From contig OW203738.1 in the NCBI GenBank assembly GCA_934045075.1, forward strand, positions 5,943,487 through 6,007,486: a DNA stretch of 64,000 bases, given 5' to 3'. The notes beneath the pieces were generated by a model. It made no database searches and was not told the origin of the DNA. It saw only the letters and a program-made list of their open reading frames with translations. Position numbers and translations under genes: made by a program. This stretch comes from Yponomeuta sedellus. Lineage: Eukaryota > Arthropoda > Insecta > Lepidoptera > Yponomeutidae. Shown here piece by piece: positions 1 through 10,564 of this stretch. How positions within the stretch are numbered: the first letter of the stretch is position 1; each line of letters opens with the position of its first letter.

Positions 1-197
1 TTTTATTAGACGAGCGTGCGTGTGCACTCTCTATTGCGCTTTGCATGTGGACACCCCGCGGTGTCAGTCATTAGTCGTCGGATATTTGAATTTGGAACGA
101 TTTTTTGTTTCTTTTGTAATATGGCCAGTATTAGTTTTCGGAATGCTTTGTTGACAAATGGCGTTGATTAATCAGGGCTAGGGTGCAGTTTTTTTTT
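1..197. other. no gene seen, edge of window
   Basis: Short unique-looking AT-rich stretch. I see no coding signal or repeat that I recognise. Confidence 0.4.
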
Positions 198-204
198 TTA
201 TTGA

Positions 205-400
205 CTATGAATTTTCTTTATGTAGCCTAAAAACGTCCCACTGCAGGGCACAGGCTCTCTCAGAGAGAGTATGGGCTTAATTACCACGAGTGCCCATCCC
301 GGATTGGCAATTTCAAGCGTGGTGTCTGAGGTATTGGAACACCTCAGACACCCAGGTTTCCGCACGATGTTTTCCTTCAATATTATTGCTACCACAATGT
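205..400 (-). mobile_element. SINE C-type body fragment
   Basis: On the minus strand this carries the conserved module ending in AACATCGTG, then an eight-base GTGTCTGAGG-type inverted motif, the GCCAATCC segment and a CTCTCTCTGAGAG run. The same module recurs near 9.8, 14.2, 37.2, 43.6 and 63.2 kb. The tRNA-like head is missing, so this is a partial copy. Confidence 0.6.
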
Positions 401-417
401 CGCAAATGGACTGTAAT

Positions 418-572
418 TAATACAGAGAGTATTGTAAAGAGGTTCGAAATTTCACTGATGCCGGTGAGAGAGCTGGCACGGATAGCCAGAGGTCGCGGGT
501 TCGAATCCCGGCATGGGTGGAATTTTTAGCCTCTAAATAGCACATGTTAGTGCATTAAAAATAAAAATAGTA
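418..572 (+). mobile_element. SINE A copy, internally deleted
   Basis: Family A units run from a leader (GTAATACAGAGAGTATTGTAAAG, interrupted here) through a tRNA-like head to the tail GTTAGTGCATTAAAAATAAA. This copy has lost the A-box part of the head (GCCCATTAGCTCAG) but keeps the B-box GGTTCGAATCC and the GGCATGGGTGGAATTTTTAG body. Confidence 0.75.
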
Positions 573-588
573 TATTCGCAAATAGATG

Positions 589-645
589 GTAATTAATACA
601 AAGAGTATTGTAATGAGGTTCAAAATTTCACTGATGCCGTTAATA
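589..645 (+). mobile_element. SINE A leader fragment
   Basis: Matches only the leader of family A (AGAGTATTGTAATGAGGTTC, then TTTCACTGATGCCG). The tRNA-like head and tail are absent. Confidence 0.55.
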
Positions 646-719
646 ATTAATAATTGAAATGAACATTGAAAAAGGTTAAAAAAACCAAAAATAACTTAAA
701 ATAGATAAAAAATATTACA

Positions 720-893
720 TCAGCCAAATGTCGCTGCCTGTACGTAATACAGAGAGTATTGTAAAGAGGTTCGAAATTTCACTGATGCCGGTAGTTGCCC
801 ATTAGCTCAGTTGGGAGAGCGCTGGCAGGGTTAGCCAGAGGTTGCGGGTTCGAGTCCCGGTATGGGTGGAATTTTGGCCTCTAAATAGGTTTT
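720..893 (+). mobile_element. SINE A copy, tail truncated
   Basis: Leader, A box (GCCCATTAGCTCAGTTGG), B box (GGTTCGAGTCC) and the GCCTCTAAATAGGTTTT segment are present. The terminal GTGCATTAAAAATAAA tail is missing. Confidence 0.8.
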
Positions 894-899
894 ATAAAA

Positions 900-998
900 T
901 GGATACAACTTAGAAAACAAAATCATTATACGTGCCCGCACTGGGAATCGAACTTGGGTCTCTCGTTTCCTAACCACGGGCTACTGCCGCTCCGATTA
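900..998 (-). mobile_element. SINE C head fragment
   Basis: The reverse strand shows a tRNA-like head with GGTTCGATTCCCAGTGCGGG-type B box, followed by the C-family spacer. The rest of the element is absent. Confidence 0.6.
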
Positions 999-1002
999 TT
1001 AA

Positions 1003-1305
1003 ATTACATACATACATAACCTCACGCCGGTATCCCAGAGGGGTAGGCAGAGACCAGGGACTGCAACTTGCCACGATCCTGACAGATCACCTTCGCGTCA
1101 TCAACGTTCGTAAGTCGTTGCATGCACGCACGCCAGTCCGGGTACTTTTTATCTTTCCCTTTGCTAATACATCCCCTATCCGGTCGAGTATGTCCGCCTG
1201 GGACGACCTTTACCAACCCTTCCACTCACATTCGCAATATACATTTGTTTCGTCAATCTTTCTTCCTTCATCCTCTCCACATGTCCAAACCAACGCAACA
1301 TAATT
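1003..1305 (-). mobile_element. non-LTR retrotransposon 3' end, decayed
   Basis: The reverse strand encodes a degraded version of the LINE C-terminal region seen intact at 23692-23994: it keeps RACMQRLTNVDDAKVICQDR and the final SAYPSGIPA, but upstream it is frameshifted. The copy ends in a short (ATAC)n tail. It is a dead 5'-truncated LINE insertion. Confidence 0.65.
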
Positions 1306-1492
1306 AAATGATGCAACTATTTTTGCTCCTGACTGCCTATAAATTTCTCTGTAGAATGCATCGGATCCAAACTCCAAAACAGGCAAAAAAACACCATTAT
1401 CTCATCCTCGAAAACCCGCCAAAGTGAAAGTGAAAGAAAATAATAATTACGGCGAATTAAAAGTACGCACTGATGAAGTCGCCTCGAGTTTA

Positions 1493-1530
1493 AGGGGGCG
1501 CTTCCCCACGCAAGGGGCACAGCGCCCCCT
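1493..1530. repeat. GC-rich hairpin
   Basis: Ten-base arms AGGGGGCGCT and AGCGCCCCCT flank an 18-base loop that itself contains CCCC and GGGG. This is seen directly. No function is claimed. Confidence 0.6.
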
Positions 1531-1539
1531 AAAAATTTA

Positions 1540-1930
1540 ATTCATCACAGGACTCAGACGTATCTTGCTGCGTCTTCCCCTTTTCTTCCGCCATTCTTTG
1601 CTTTCTTCGAACGTTTTTCACCCGAAGAGGACAGACGTCTCTTCCCTTCTAACACATACACCTTAACACCCGTAACCCAGCAAGCCAAAAGACACCTTAA
1701 GTCGTTCTTGTTAAAGTAAAAAGTCGTACATTTTTAAGTTGGACTTAAGAGGAATTGCGTCGGGGTCTGCAGGAACTTTGTTTCGTTCGTCCGCAATGAA
1801 AGCTTAAAACAAATAAACGCGAAACGTCTCGAGATAAGGTTTTGTCGGTCGTTTCAGGCGATCATTAAAGGCGATGCTATACACCGTGTTATTGAAATGA
1901 AATAAATAACAATAAATAAAAAATATAAGG
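1540..1930. other. no gene seen
   Basis: Unique-looking sequence. No coding signal, repeat or RNA gene was recognised. Confidence 0.35.
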
Positions 1931-1932
1931 CT

Positions 1933-2265
1933 AAGCAACACAGGGCGCGTTCAGTGCATGGATGGGTAAACCGTCTATGACTAACGCTAGTGGCATTTTT
2001 CCGAGCGGTTCCGTGCGTCACAAGGCACGTTAAGCAGTTGGTGCCGGCTGCCATCGATAGATGGCAGTCGTTAAGCCAAGTCAGACGCCTTAGGGCGGGC
2101 GGCTTGAAAACTTCTGACAGTAAGACCAGCCACTAGTCTTGCAAGCCTCCACCAATCCGGACTTGGCCGCCGTGGTGGAGTATGGCCTATGACTTCCTCA
2201 GTAAAGAGACCCGTGCCCCTCGGTGGGGATATAACGGGTTGATGATAATGAAATAAATATATTTT
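1933..2265 (+). mobile_element. SINE B (5S rRNA-derived), 5' truncated
   Basis: Contains part of the 5S-like head (GGCGCG, then TGGATGGGTAAACC), the middle CACGTTAAGC segment, the CCGGACTTGGCC body and the tail GACCCGTGCCCC then GGGTTGATGAT. It lies immediately before a SINE E copy on the other strand. Confidence 0.7.
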
Positions 2266-2665
2266 CATGGACACATTACACAGATCTCGTTAGCCCCATA
2301 CTAAGTACGACTAAATGACTTGTTAAAAACCTATTTAGAGGCTAAAAAATTCCACCCATGCCGGGATTCGAACCCGCAACCTCTGGCTATCCGTGCCAGC
2401 GCTCTTCCAATTGAGCCAATGGGCCAGCCATGGACAGCCAGAGGTTGCGGGTTCGAATCCCGGCAGGGGTGGAATTTTTAGCCTCTAAATAGGTTTTTAA
2501 ATTGTCCTTAGCACGGGTTAGTGCATTAAAAATAAAAATAGTATAAATGACTTGTGTTATAGTTATAGTTCGATTCCTAGTTTGACCCGGCCGGTGATCG
2601 AACCTGTGACCTTCGGTTTTACAGTTAGCGTGTTAAACCGCTGCGCCACCGAAGCCGTGAAATAC
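2266..2665 (-). mobile_element. SINE E copy interrupted by SINE A
   Basis: The reverse strand gives a tRNA-like head (CGGCTTCGGTGGCGCAGCGG, B box GGTTCGATC) at the right and the E tail at the left (CTAACGAGATCTG). The intact copy at 18905-19150 shows the expected continuous order. Here it is split at 2323/2544 by a SINE A insertion with a 12-bp duplication. Confidence 0.75.
2324..2543 (+). mobile_element. SINE A inverted composite with 12-bp TSD
   Basis: The left half (2324 to about 2425) is the SINE A tRNA-like unit on the minus strand. The right half (about 2426-2543) is the same unit on the plus strand with the normal tail. The whole composite is flanked by TAAATGACTTGT at 2312-2323 and 2544-2555, so it entered as one unit, inside an older SINE E. 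Confidence 0.85.
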
Positions 2666-2799
2666 AATGAAATAAATAATATAGCATTTCTTAATGATTC
2701 GCGATACTCATACATAGTTACGTCGGGAAATAAGGTAATTACGTTTGATCTTATAAATAAACGCGATTAGACACGTTAACCATACCAATACATTCCCGT

Positions 2800-2885
2800 A
2801 ATAGAGTATGGCCTATACCTTCCGAAGAGAAGAGACCCGTGCCCTTCGGTGGGAATATAATGCGTTGGTGATTATTATGGTGATT
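2800..2885 (+). mobile_element. SINE B 3' end fragment
   Basis: Only the 3' body and tail remain: GAGTATGGCCTATACCTTCC, then AGAGACCCGTGCCC and a GGGAATATAA ending. Confidence 0.6.
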
Positions 2886-3618
2886 TCCATCTCACAGAAG
2901 AATTATAGCACAAAATATATACAATCAGAGTAATCAGGTCTTATTCCTATGTGTTTTCTACGTTACGTACCTTTGTGAACTTATAGTAGTAAAACTATAA
3001 GTTCACAATTAAAACACCGTGAGGAAACCTTCGATAAAATATTTTTTTTTTATTTTTATTTTATCTTTATTTTAGAAACAAACAGTCATTTAAATGCAAT
3101 ACAAATTATATCTTATGTTAAATACATAGACCTCTAGTTTCTCATAATTTCAAATGCAAACATTTTTATTAAAAGTAGTAACATACCTCAGTAGTAACAT
3201 AACATTAAAAGTTGTAACATACCTCAACGCGTGCTATGTACAATGGCCCAAATATGAGGCTAAGAGGGGAAATCACAGGTCTAACTAATTATTCTTGAAG
3301 GTCAAAAACTTGCGTTACATTGGCAATGAAACCCTCAAATTACTATGTTATATTTGGCCTGAAACTTCTGAACTAACATGAAAACAAGTTACGCCATACC
3401 AAGCAAGGTAAAGTTGTGTAATATGACTAACCAAATAGAGTAAAAATACAAAATCAGAATAAAAACAAAATGTTATTGTTTGTAAATTCTTAGCCGCTCC
3501 TTACAAGGCCGTTCATGGAAGTATGTAAGTATGTGTCCTTCCGGATCTTACGATCTTGGTGTGTGTATTTATCAAAAGTTTAGCCCATATCTATAGTTAA
3601 CATTACTAGATAAGATAC
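2886..3618. other. no gene seen; small hairpin at 2972-3003
   Basis: AT-rich sequence. The only structure noted is a perfect 12-bp inverted repeat (GTGAACTTATAG and CTATAAGTTCAC) at 2972-3003. Confidence 0.4.
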
Positions 3619-3626
3619 GATGAGAC

Positions 3627-3805
3627 GAGAAGAGACGAGCCGAGACGAGACGAGACGAGACGAGACGAGACGAGACGAGACGAGACGAGACGAGACGAGA
3701 CGAGACGAGACGAGACGAGACGAGACGAGACGAGACGAGACGAGACGAGACGAGACGAGACGAGACGAGACGAGACGAGACGAGACGAGACGAGACGAGA
3801 CGAGA
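3627..3805. repeat. (GAGAC)n pentanucleotide microsatellite
   Basis: About 35 almost perfect tandem units of GAGAC. Because the period is not a multiple of three, long open frames appear on both strands and are not genes. Confidence 0.98.
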
Positions 3806-3809
3806 TGAT

Positions 3810-3985
3810 ACTATTCTTTATTGTACACACCAGAAAATAATAATTACAGAGACAAGAGTTTCAAAAAAAGAGGTACAATTGGTGGCCTTATTGCTGATAG
3901 CAATTTCTTCGAGGCCACCTTAAATCGGAAAGATTGCAGAAGGAGAAATTGAGACGGGTAGTTGGTGCTAATCGAATATTAAATG
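3810..3985 (-). mobile_element. LINE-H 3' tail
   Basis: Family H is a LINE 3' end: stem-loop, then AAGGCCGCC, a short spacer and GTACAATAAAGAATA at the very end. Here the hairpin is at 3890-3904 (ATTGC/GCAAT, five-base loop). It sits directly beside the pentanucleotide array, which may have grown from its tail. Confidence 0.7.
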
Positions 3986-4185
3986 TACATGAGTATACGT
4001 AATTAACATTAAATTACCTTCAGACCATAAGAAAATGAGAAATTATTTGGAAAGAAAGAACTACTTTAGATACTAGCGTCACTATTAAACGTAGGTAGGT
4101 ATATAATTCGATAATAATCAAATTGTAATCTGTAGAAAAGTAGCAGTTGGTCTTCTATTTGACTACTCGGTGTTAGCATTAAGTG

Positions 4186-4425
4186 GTGGACGTGGCCTAA
4201 TGGAACCGAGTGATTGGAATCAATCACTTGGGTTAGGCAACAACAGACGCGGTCAGGTATTGGATGGGTGACCATCCCGTGACTAACGCTAAGGCCCGCC
4301 ACTGTCTTACAAACTTCCACCAACCCGGACTTGGCCCCCGTGGTGGAGTATGGCCTAACCTCGCTGCGATGCAGGAAAAGCCTCGTGCCCCAGCAGTGGG
4401 GACATACAAAGGGTTGATATCACAC
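4186..4425 (+). mobile_element. SINE B copy with 5S-like head, middle deleted
   Basis: The head shows GGTTAGGCAACAACAGACGC, GGTCAGG and GGATGGGTGACC, which line up with the internal promoter part of animal 5S rRNA. The head joins directly to the 3' body (AAGGCCCGCCACTGTCTTAC), so the middle segment found in 26749-27118 is missing. Confidence 0.75.
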
Positions 4426-4429
4426 CATG

Positions 4430-5615
4430 CTGACAGCTTAGTTGGCCTAGCTCACAGGAAAGACAATCAATACGTGCTACAATCTATCTCCGGGCCGAAC
4501 TTCATCCCAATCCGTTCAGCCGTTCTGGTGAGATAATCCAACGAGCATCTACACATACATAAACTTTCACATTTATAATAACAAGATAAGATAACAAGAA
4601 AGATGAAGAACATTTTACTGTGCATATAAAAATTGGTAAGGCCGCTGTACATACGGCGGCCCTACCACTGAAAGAGATCTCTTCCAGACAACAGAGCAAT
4701 ACTTGGCATAGCTGCATTTAACCATTTCGCCAAGATCGCAGCCGGACGCAAAACATTTCCCGCCGAAACACAACGTTCCCAATAATTATAAGCAAATATC
4801 GATAAGGCCAAACCGAAAACCGAAAAGCAGGGCTACCAACAGAAACCGCTTTAAATTATCAAGTAAATAACCCCTTAGGTACTCGGTAACTCCTCACATA
4901 ATGAGTTAATAATTCCGTCACACAACAGTTTATGTATTACGCGAGACTTCACTGGAAAATCGTTCAATACATACATAAAATACACGCACACCGAGAGACG
5001 AGGAAAATTCGTACATAAAACGCGTCTTTCTTCTCGTATTCTTAATTAGCGTGTCGAGAGACGCCGTCCCGCTCGCTCCAGGGGTGTTAATTAGTAGCCC
5101 GTCCCTCTCCCGCTTTCTTAATACATTCTTCCTCTCGGGTGTTTCTTTACGGTTTTTATTTGTGTGCGTGCCTGTGTGCGGTGGTGTTTAATTTACATGT
5201 ACTTGTATGTCAATGCACTGCCGCCGGAAGAGTTGGCGGTGGAGGAAATTAGGAAAAGCGGTAGGATGATCTTCTTTAGAAAGTAGAAGTTTAGAACTAG
5301 TCAATCTTTAGAAAATTTGGGACTACTTAATGTGTTCTTGTTTAAACTTAACAATAAGTATAATACGATAACAATAATTAATATAACAATAAAGTGGTTT
5401 ATTTCAGAGCATACCTCTCTTCACGTTCAATTATTGTTATTTATTTATTTCTTTGTACAATTATTTGGCATAAGCTTTAGGATGGCGAAAGCGAATGTAT
5501 TCGCTAACGGGAGATGAAAACTGGAAAAAATGTGGATTATTCTCATTATATGTAATAATTTACAGGAAACTCAGTATTTTAAGGATTTACAGTTGATAAA
5601 ACTTTGACCTCTACG
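4430..5615. other. no gene seen
   Basis: Unique-looking sequence with a pyrimidine-rich CG-containing part near 5010-5190. I saw no exon or known repeat. Confidence 0.35.
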
Positions 5616-5619
5616 TAAT

Positions 5620-5765
5620 GACATGATTTATATACAGCGTCCATTGGCACCTTCACTCACACTATATGCGTGAAGGGACTAGTCGGACGTTTCATTACCT
5701 GGGACATTTCTTTAAATGGCGTAGGCTTGCCCAGCACCTATATCAATAACAGCTGAATTAATTGA
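5620..5765 (-). mobile_element. SINE C 3' end fragment
   Basis: Matches the last 140 bases of SINE C as seen in 6434-6844 (minus strand: CACTAGTC, GTGAGTGAAGGTGCCA, then the region before the tail). The copy is diverged. Confidence 0.6.
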
Positions 5766-5879
5766 ACAAAGTTAAGTTACATTGAAAAGTTATGTTTCAA
5801 TCTATAAAGTCTTGTCAAGCGAGACCATTCTCCCGGCCCATCTCTACTCTACCTCCAAAGTCTCCGAGCTCCAGAACAG

Positions 5880-6040
5880 CCGGCGTCTGTGCAAAGGGTG
5901 TACGAATGTGGGTATACGCGAAAGGGTGTCAAGCGAGGGCGAGCGCGGGGGTGCGGGACGGCCGCCCGCCGGGGGGGAGGCGCACGTACACATAAACACT
6001 TATAAAACTTTTTTGACAACAGCGCTGGGGGCGCCACCCT
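5880..6040. other. GC-rich, CpG-rich patch
   Basis: A sharp rise in G+C with GGGCGAGCGCGGGGGTGCGG and GGCCGCCCGCC in otherwise AT-rich DNA. It could be part of a host promoter or untranslated region, but no TATA box, splice site or coding frame ties it to a gene. Confidence 0.35.
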
Positions 6041-6262
6041 CGAATTCGCTAATTTATGTTGCTTTTTTAATCAATACCGAAGGAGTGTAGTTATAGGTGC
6101 CATCGGTAAGCTCACGCGTTTGTTATTTGTTTTCGAACTTAAGGCGCGATCGCACGGGGCGATTGTAACTGCCCTCTAAGATTCCTCCAGCAAGCATTAA
6201 ATATTTATAAAGAAACATGATTTCATATTTTTATTCGTTTATTTGCGTCAGTAGATTTTAAT

Positions 6263-6365
6263 CTGTGGAGCGGTAGTAGCGCAGTGGGTAGAACAATGGA
6301 CTCAGAAGCGAGAGTCCTAGGTTCGATGCCCAGAGCGGGCATGTGACCAATGATTTTATTATAAT
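6263..6365 (+). mobile_element. SINE C head fragment
   Basis: tRNA-like head AGCGGTAGTAGCGCAGTGGG with B box GGTTCGATGCC, ending after the spacer ACCAATGATTTTAT. It runs into a TATTGCACACG sequence of the LINE-H type. Confidence 0.6.
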
Positions 6366-6433
6366 ACTTTATTGCACACGAAAAATTTAACAGGACATGC
6401 AATGGCCAATATTATATTCGATTCTAATCCAGC

Positions 6434-6844
6434 CAGACAGCGGTGGTAGCTCAGTGGGTAGAACCATAGACTGGCAAGCGGGAGCCCCAGGTTCGATCCC
6501 GAGTGCGGGCGTGTACCAATGACTTTGTTTAATTTCAAAGTTACGTACATTTGCGAATTTGCAGTCGCAATACCACACGCTAACTGTGAAGGAAAACATC
6601 GTGAGGAAACCCGCGGCTTGGTAGGCTCCGCACGTATTGACTAGTCTTTCCTGTGGGCTAGGCCGACTAAGCTGTCAGGATGGTATAGGTGCTGGGCAAG
6701 CCTATACCATCTATAAAACCATGACCCAGGCACTACAGCGTCGGAGTGGTCCCTTCACCCATCTAGTGTGAGTGAAGATACCACTGGACACTGTATAAAT
6801 CATCTCATTAAGTAGATGCAAAAAAAGGCCAATATTATTATTAT
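6434..6844 (+). mobile_element. SINE C, full length
   Basis: A 411-bp copy. In order: tRNA-like head (GGTAGCTCAGTGGGTAGAA, B box GGTTCGATCCC), spacer, the module with GAAGGAAAACATCGTGAGGA, a region around GACTAGTCTTTCCTGTGGGC, and a tail of AAAAAAAGG plus (ATT)n. It is flanked by TAATCCAGC at 6425-6433 and 6845-6853, a 9-bp target duplication. Confidence 0.85.
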
Positions 6845-6902
6845 TAATCCAGCAAATATAGAAATTTAAAACAATTTTTTGGGTTCCATAACTAGCTAAA
6901 AT

Positions 6903-6962
6903 AAAAGAATAAGATAAGAATATTCTTTATTGTACACCAGAGCACATATTAGAAAAAATAGG
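6903..6962 (-). mobile_element. LINE-H terminal fragment
   Basis: Contains only the end of the family (ATAAGAATATTCTTTATTGT then ACACCAG). The hairpin is not included. Confidence 0.55.
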
Positions 6963-7370
6963 ATCCCTTGTATGATCACTTTGTTGACCGTCCGTATGTC
7001 TGTCTGTCAAGACCCTTTATTTCAGGAACTTAAAACCATATGATCAAGTCCGCATCAAGTCGAATGCATCCGACAGGGAACCAAAGTTATCGACATAGCT
7101 CAGAGAATCAGCAAGCTGAAGTGGCAGTGGGCTGGCCATAATCTCGCGAAGAACCGACAACCGTTGGAGACAAACGTGTCCTTGAGTGGAGACGCCCTCC
7201 GATAGGAAAAAAACCTGAAAACTATACATTTGTAATTAAATCGAGAAAAACTTGACATGTTGCAGACAGTACTCACAACCTACCTTTCTTTGTTTTCTGT
7301 TTTGCTTCGATATTTCCCCACACAATGCTACGTAATGGTCGTGGTTTTATGTACTGATAATTCGTTGTAC

Positions 7371-7912
7371 TAGTATTAACAGACAATCGAACTTGGTACG
7401 GGCCGGATAGCGATTTGGGCGTACCATCGGACCGACCGAACGCGAAATAGTACTAATTATGTTCGGCAGACAACTTTGCAGACGAACGGATACGGTACAG
7501 AGCGTACCAAGTTCGATCGTCTGTCATAGTATGCTAGTATTAATAGACAATCAAACTTGGTACAGGCCGGACAGCGTATCGGGCGTACCATCGGACCGAG
7601 GGAACACGAAATAGTACTAATTAAGTTCGGGAGAGATCTTTCCAGATAAACTCACATGGTATGGAGCGTACTGAATCCGCTGTCCGGCCCGCACCAAGTT
7701 CGATCATTTGTTAATAGCATACTAGTATTAACAGACGAACGAACTTGGTCCCGGCCGGACAGCGGATTGGGCGTACCATCGGACCGAGCAAGCACGAAAT
7801 AGTACTAATTACCTATGTTCGGCAGACAACTCTCCAGACGAACGGATATAGTATGGTGCGTACCGAATCCGCTGTCCGGCCCGTACCAAGTTCGGTCGTC
7901 TCTTAATACTAG
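7371..7912. mobile_element. tandem trimer of a foldback MITE
   Basis: Three adjacent units of about 164-192 bp begin at 7371, 7535 and 7721. Each starts with TAGTATTAA and a TIR of the type CAGACRAWCRAACTTGGT and ends with the inverted TIR (ACCAAGTTCGATCGTCTG type). Units share the core GGGCGTACCATCGGACCGA and CGAAATAGTACTAATTA. Junctions are ATGCTAGTATTAA-like, so neighbouring units share a CTAGTA boundary. No coding region is present. Confidence 0.85.
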
Positions 7913-8050
7913 TTGAGCTTCTTGTTTTCTTTTTGCTCCGCTGTAGTGAAGTTGTTTACATTCGTAGTGAATAATAATAATTGGGTCCGAAGTCGAGTTA
8001 CGCTGATGAATTCCGAAGTCATAATTGACCTAGTTTTGAATATATAGTAT

Positions 8051-8165
8051 GGTGGCAAGCGCTCGTGGTTTACTTGAACCGTGTGATTGAAATCAATCAC
8101 TGGTGTTAAGCAACAAAAGGCGCGGTCAGGCGCAGGATGGGTGACCGTCCTGTGACTAACGTTAA
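8051..8165 (+). mobile_element. SINE B head (5S-like) fragment
   Basis: Shows TCAATCACTGGTGTTAAGC, GGCGCGGTCAGG and GGATGGGTGACCG, then stops at GACTAACGTTA. This is one of the cleanest 5S-like heads in the window. Confidence 0.7.
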
Positions 8166-8169
8166 TATT

Positions 8170-8870
8170 TAATGTTATATATGTAGTAGCCTTTTTTGAC
8201 ACACTGTGGGCTTTACACATTTTTAACGCGTTTCTGGCAAGCGTATTATGTCTTCAAGGATCTTATTGTAGAGTGGTATACAATACTCTAAAGGAATATA
8301 GAGGACTTATTAACCCTTGCCAGCCTAAACGTTGGAAACAAAAGTTTTTGTTTATTTCTAGCATTCACTATCACCAACTTTATTATAACCTAACTCCACT
8401 GGTCGACCTAATTCCGATAGATTTGGTTAAATAGTTCTTCTAGAAATTAGCTACAACCCTAAAGCTCCGGTAAAGCCAGCTGGTAAGTAACCCGATTCTG
8501 TAAAAGAAGTTAAGCCCTGTCAATTACCTTACCGACTTAGCCCCTATTGCGTTTTTCTCCAACCGCCCGAGGCAACTGAATCTTCCACATATTATCCTGG
8601 TAACCCGTAAACAGCCTGTCCTCACAACATCGTCGCTAACACGTCAATCTTATGGGACGAAATTAAGTTACCGCAATTTCACGATTCAGCAACCCTCCGA
8701 AAAAACCGGCCAAGCGTGAGGCGGACTCGTGCGCCGTAGGTTCCGTCGGACTCGTGCGCCGCGGGTAAACATATTTTATAAACACGTCTGAGATACAAGA
8801 AACATTAACGTATTTTTACTGTGTACCCTCGATTTTGTCCTACTGCTGAACAAGGCCTCCCCTTTCGCTT
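8170..8870. other. no gene seen
   Basis: No recognisable feature apart from a repeated GGACTCGTGCGCCG near 8724-8762. Confidence 0.35.
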
Positions 8871-8877
8871 TCCATTA

Positions 8878-8975
8878 ATTGAAGTAATATAACAATAATA
8901 ACCTCCACACAATGCAATCTCTCCATTCGACTTGGCCCCAAACTGGGATACCCTGTCCTATGGTAATACCTATAT
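8878..8975 (-). mobile_element. SINE F 3' end fragment
   Basis: The reverse strand matches the 3' part of the copy at 35278-35497: ACAGGGTATCCCAGTTTGGG, then a GTGTGGAGGTTATTATT ending. Confidence 0.6.
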
Positions 8976-8999
8976 TATTAATATGTTAGGCAACATTTG

Positions 9000-9795
9000 T
9001 TTTATGCGAGCTTAGTTTATAAATTGTATTAATAAACTTAAGAAAGATTTTTTTTACAATACAATAATTAAGTAACACAACAATAACACAATAAAGTATT
9101 TAAATTACAAAACGGTAAAATAATAAAAACTAATAATTATGAAAAAAAAATACAAAAACAAATAAATTTCAATCTGAGACTCAGAAGCTCCCATTGTTCC
9201 ATTGGGATGAGACTATTTTACGACAATGTGCGAGATCCTATTAAATTAATATTCCGTCTTAATTTATACATATTCGGTTCTGTTTTATGGCGAAAAGTGA
9301 GGAATGCTCCAAAGTCATACACGTGACTATGCGAAGATTCCTAAAACGGTATGGTATACGTATCTAATAAAGAAAAAGGAACCCTAAAACCATAGGAACC
9401 TCTGGAAACAAGCGACTTTAAACCTTCTCCAAGCAAAGACAAAGTTCATAAGAGATAAGGAGGATCCATGTGCGAAATTATTAACGCACTCAAGACAGAC
9501 GATTATAAAGCGTATTCCTATGAATTCAAGATTCATGTAAAATTGGGCGGTACGCGTGAAAAAAAATTACGTGAGCAAGCGTTTTTAAACCCTACCCTGA
9601 TGGTTTTAAGGTCTTGAGTGTTGAGGTTTTGAGTGTTCCCTGAATTATGGATCATCGTTGTCACGCGTGACAAGGCTGCCGTACTGAGGTTTTCGCGGGA
9701 TTTGAGTGACAGATACGTAAAGTTATATGAAAAAATCTGAGGTATAATCTGTGATTATGCGATAGCGTATCTGTTTAAATCTGTTGATAATGAGC
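9000..9795. other. no gene seen
   Basis: AT-rich, with no recognisable repeat or coding region. Confidence 0.35.
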
Positions 9796-9799
9796 GTAT

Positions 9800-9975
9800 T
9801 GTTTTTAAGTTCTCTTAGAGAGAGAGAGAGAGAGAGAGATAGTATGGGCTTAATTACCACGCGTGCCCACCGCGGATTGGCAATTTCAAGCGCTGAGGTG
9901 TTTGAACACCTCAGACACTTAGGTTTCCTCACGACATTTTCCTTCACATTAGTGAGTGGTTTTGTTACTATAACT
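9800..9975 (-). mobile_element. SINE C-type body fragment
   Basis: The module with GAAAATGTCGTGAGGAAACC is followed by an inverted GAGGTGTTCAAACACCTC, the GCCAATCCGCGGTGGGCACG stretch and a (CT)n run at 9818-9838. Confidence 0.7.
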
Positions 9976-9979
9976 TTAC

Positions 9980-10314
9980 AATTCCTCAAAGGAGGCGGGG
10001 ATTTCTGGGCCCGATTATGAATAGTTGAGATATGGTTTAAAAAAGCGTTATATTTTTCTTTTTTAAAATATAAAAAATGAGCTAAGTTCACAATCTGGAA
10101 GACGAGAAATCTTAAAAATAAGTTTAAGTCCCTAATAAAATAGATTAACGGCTTGTTATTGTACCAGAAACCGGGGGTAAATCTCTTATAACTCTGCTCT
10201 CAGATTGCCAAAATCCGCAGAATTTTCCGAAATGGTTTGCTAATTATGAGCTCTAAATTGACATTACTTTCACCTTTTTACACCCAGGCCCAAGTATGTA
10301 TGAAAGTGTATCCT
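9980..10314. other. no gene; MITE end fragment near 10150-10176
   Basis: Only a short match to the GGTTTCTCG foldback family (GTACCAGAAACCGGGGGT) is visible. Confidence 0.4.
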
Positions 10315-10326
10315 TTGTATTCTTAT

Positions 10327-10564
10327 AAAAACCTATTTAGAGGCTAAAAATTCCACCCATGCCGGGATGCGAACCCGCGACCTCTGGCTATCCGTGCCAG
10401 CGCTCTTTCCAACTGAGCCAATGGGCGACTCACCTGCATCAGTGAAATTTCGAACCTCTTTACAATATTCTCTGTATTACGTACAGGCATGGGGGGAATT
10501 TTATCCTCTAAATAGGTTTTTAAAATTGTCCTTAGCACGGGTTAGTGCATTAAAAATAATATAA
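10327..10564 (+). mobile_element. SINE A inverted composite
   Basis: The minus-strand tRNA-like unit and leader (10327 to about 10483) are followed by a plus-strand piece with GGCATGGGGGGAATTTTATC and the A tail. It is flanked by TTGTATTCTTAT (10315-10326) and TTGTATTCCTAT (10565-10576), a 12-bp duplication with one mismatch. Confidence 0.8.

Noticed and set aside
5782..6090. 102-codon plus-strand frame in the GC-rich patch
   Set aside because: The open frame is explained by high G+C, gives low-complexity sequence, and has no motif or conserved context.
9723..10091. 122-codon minus-strand frame
   Set aside because: It runs through a SINE C-type body including a (CT)n run. It is not a gene.
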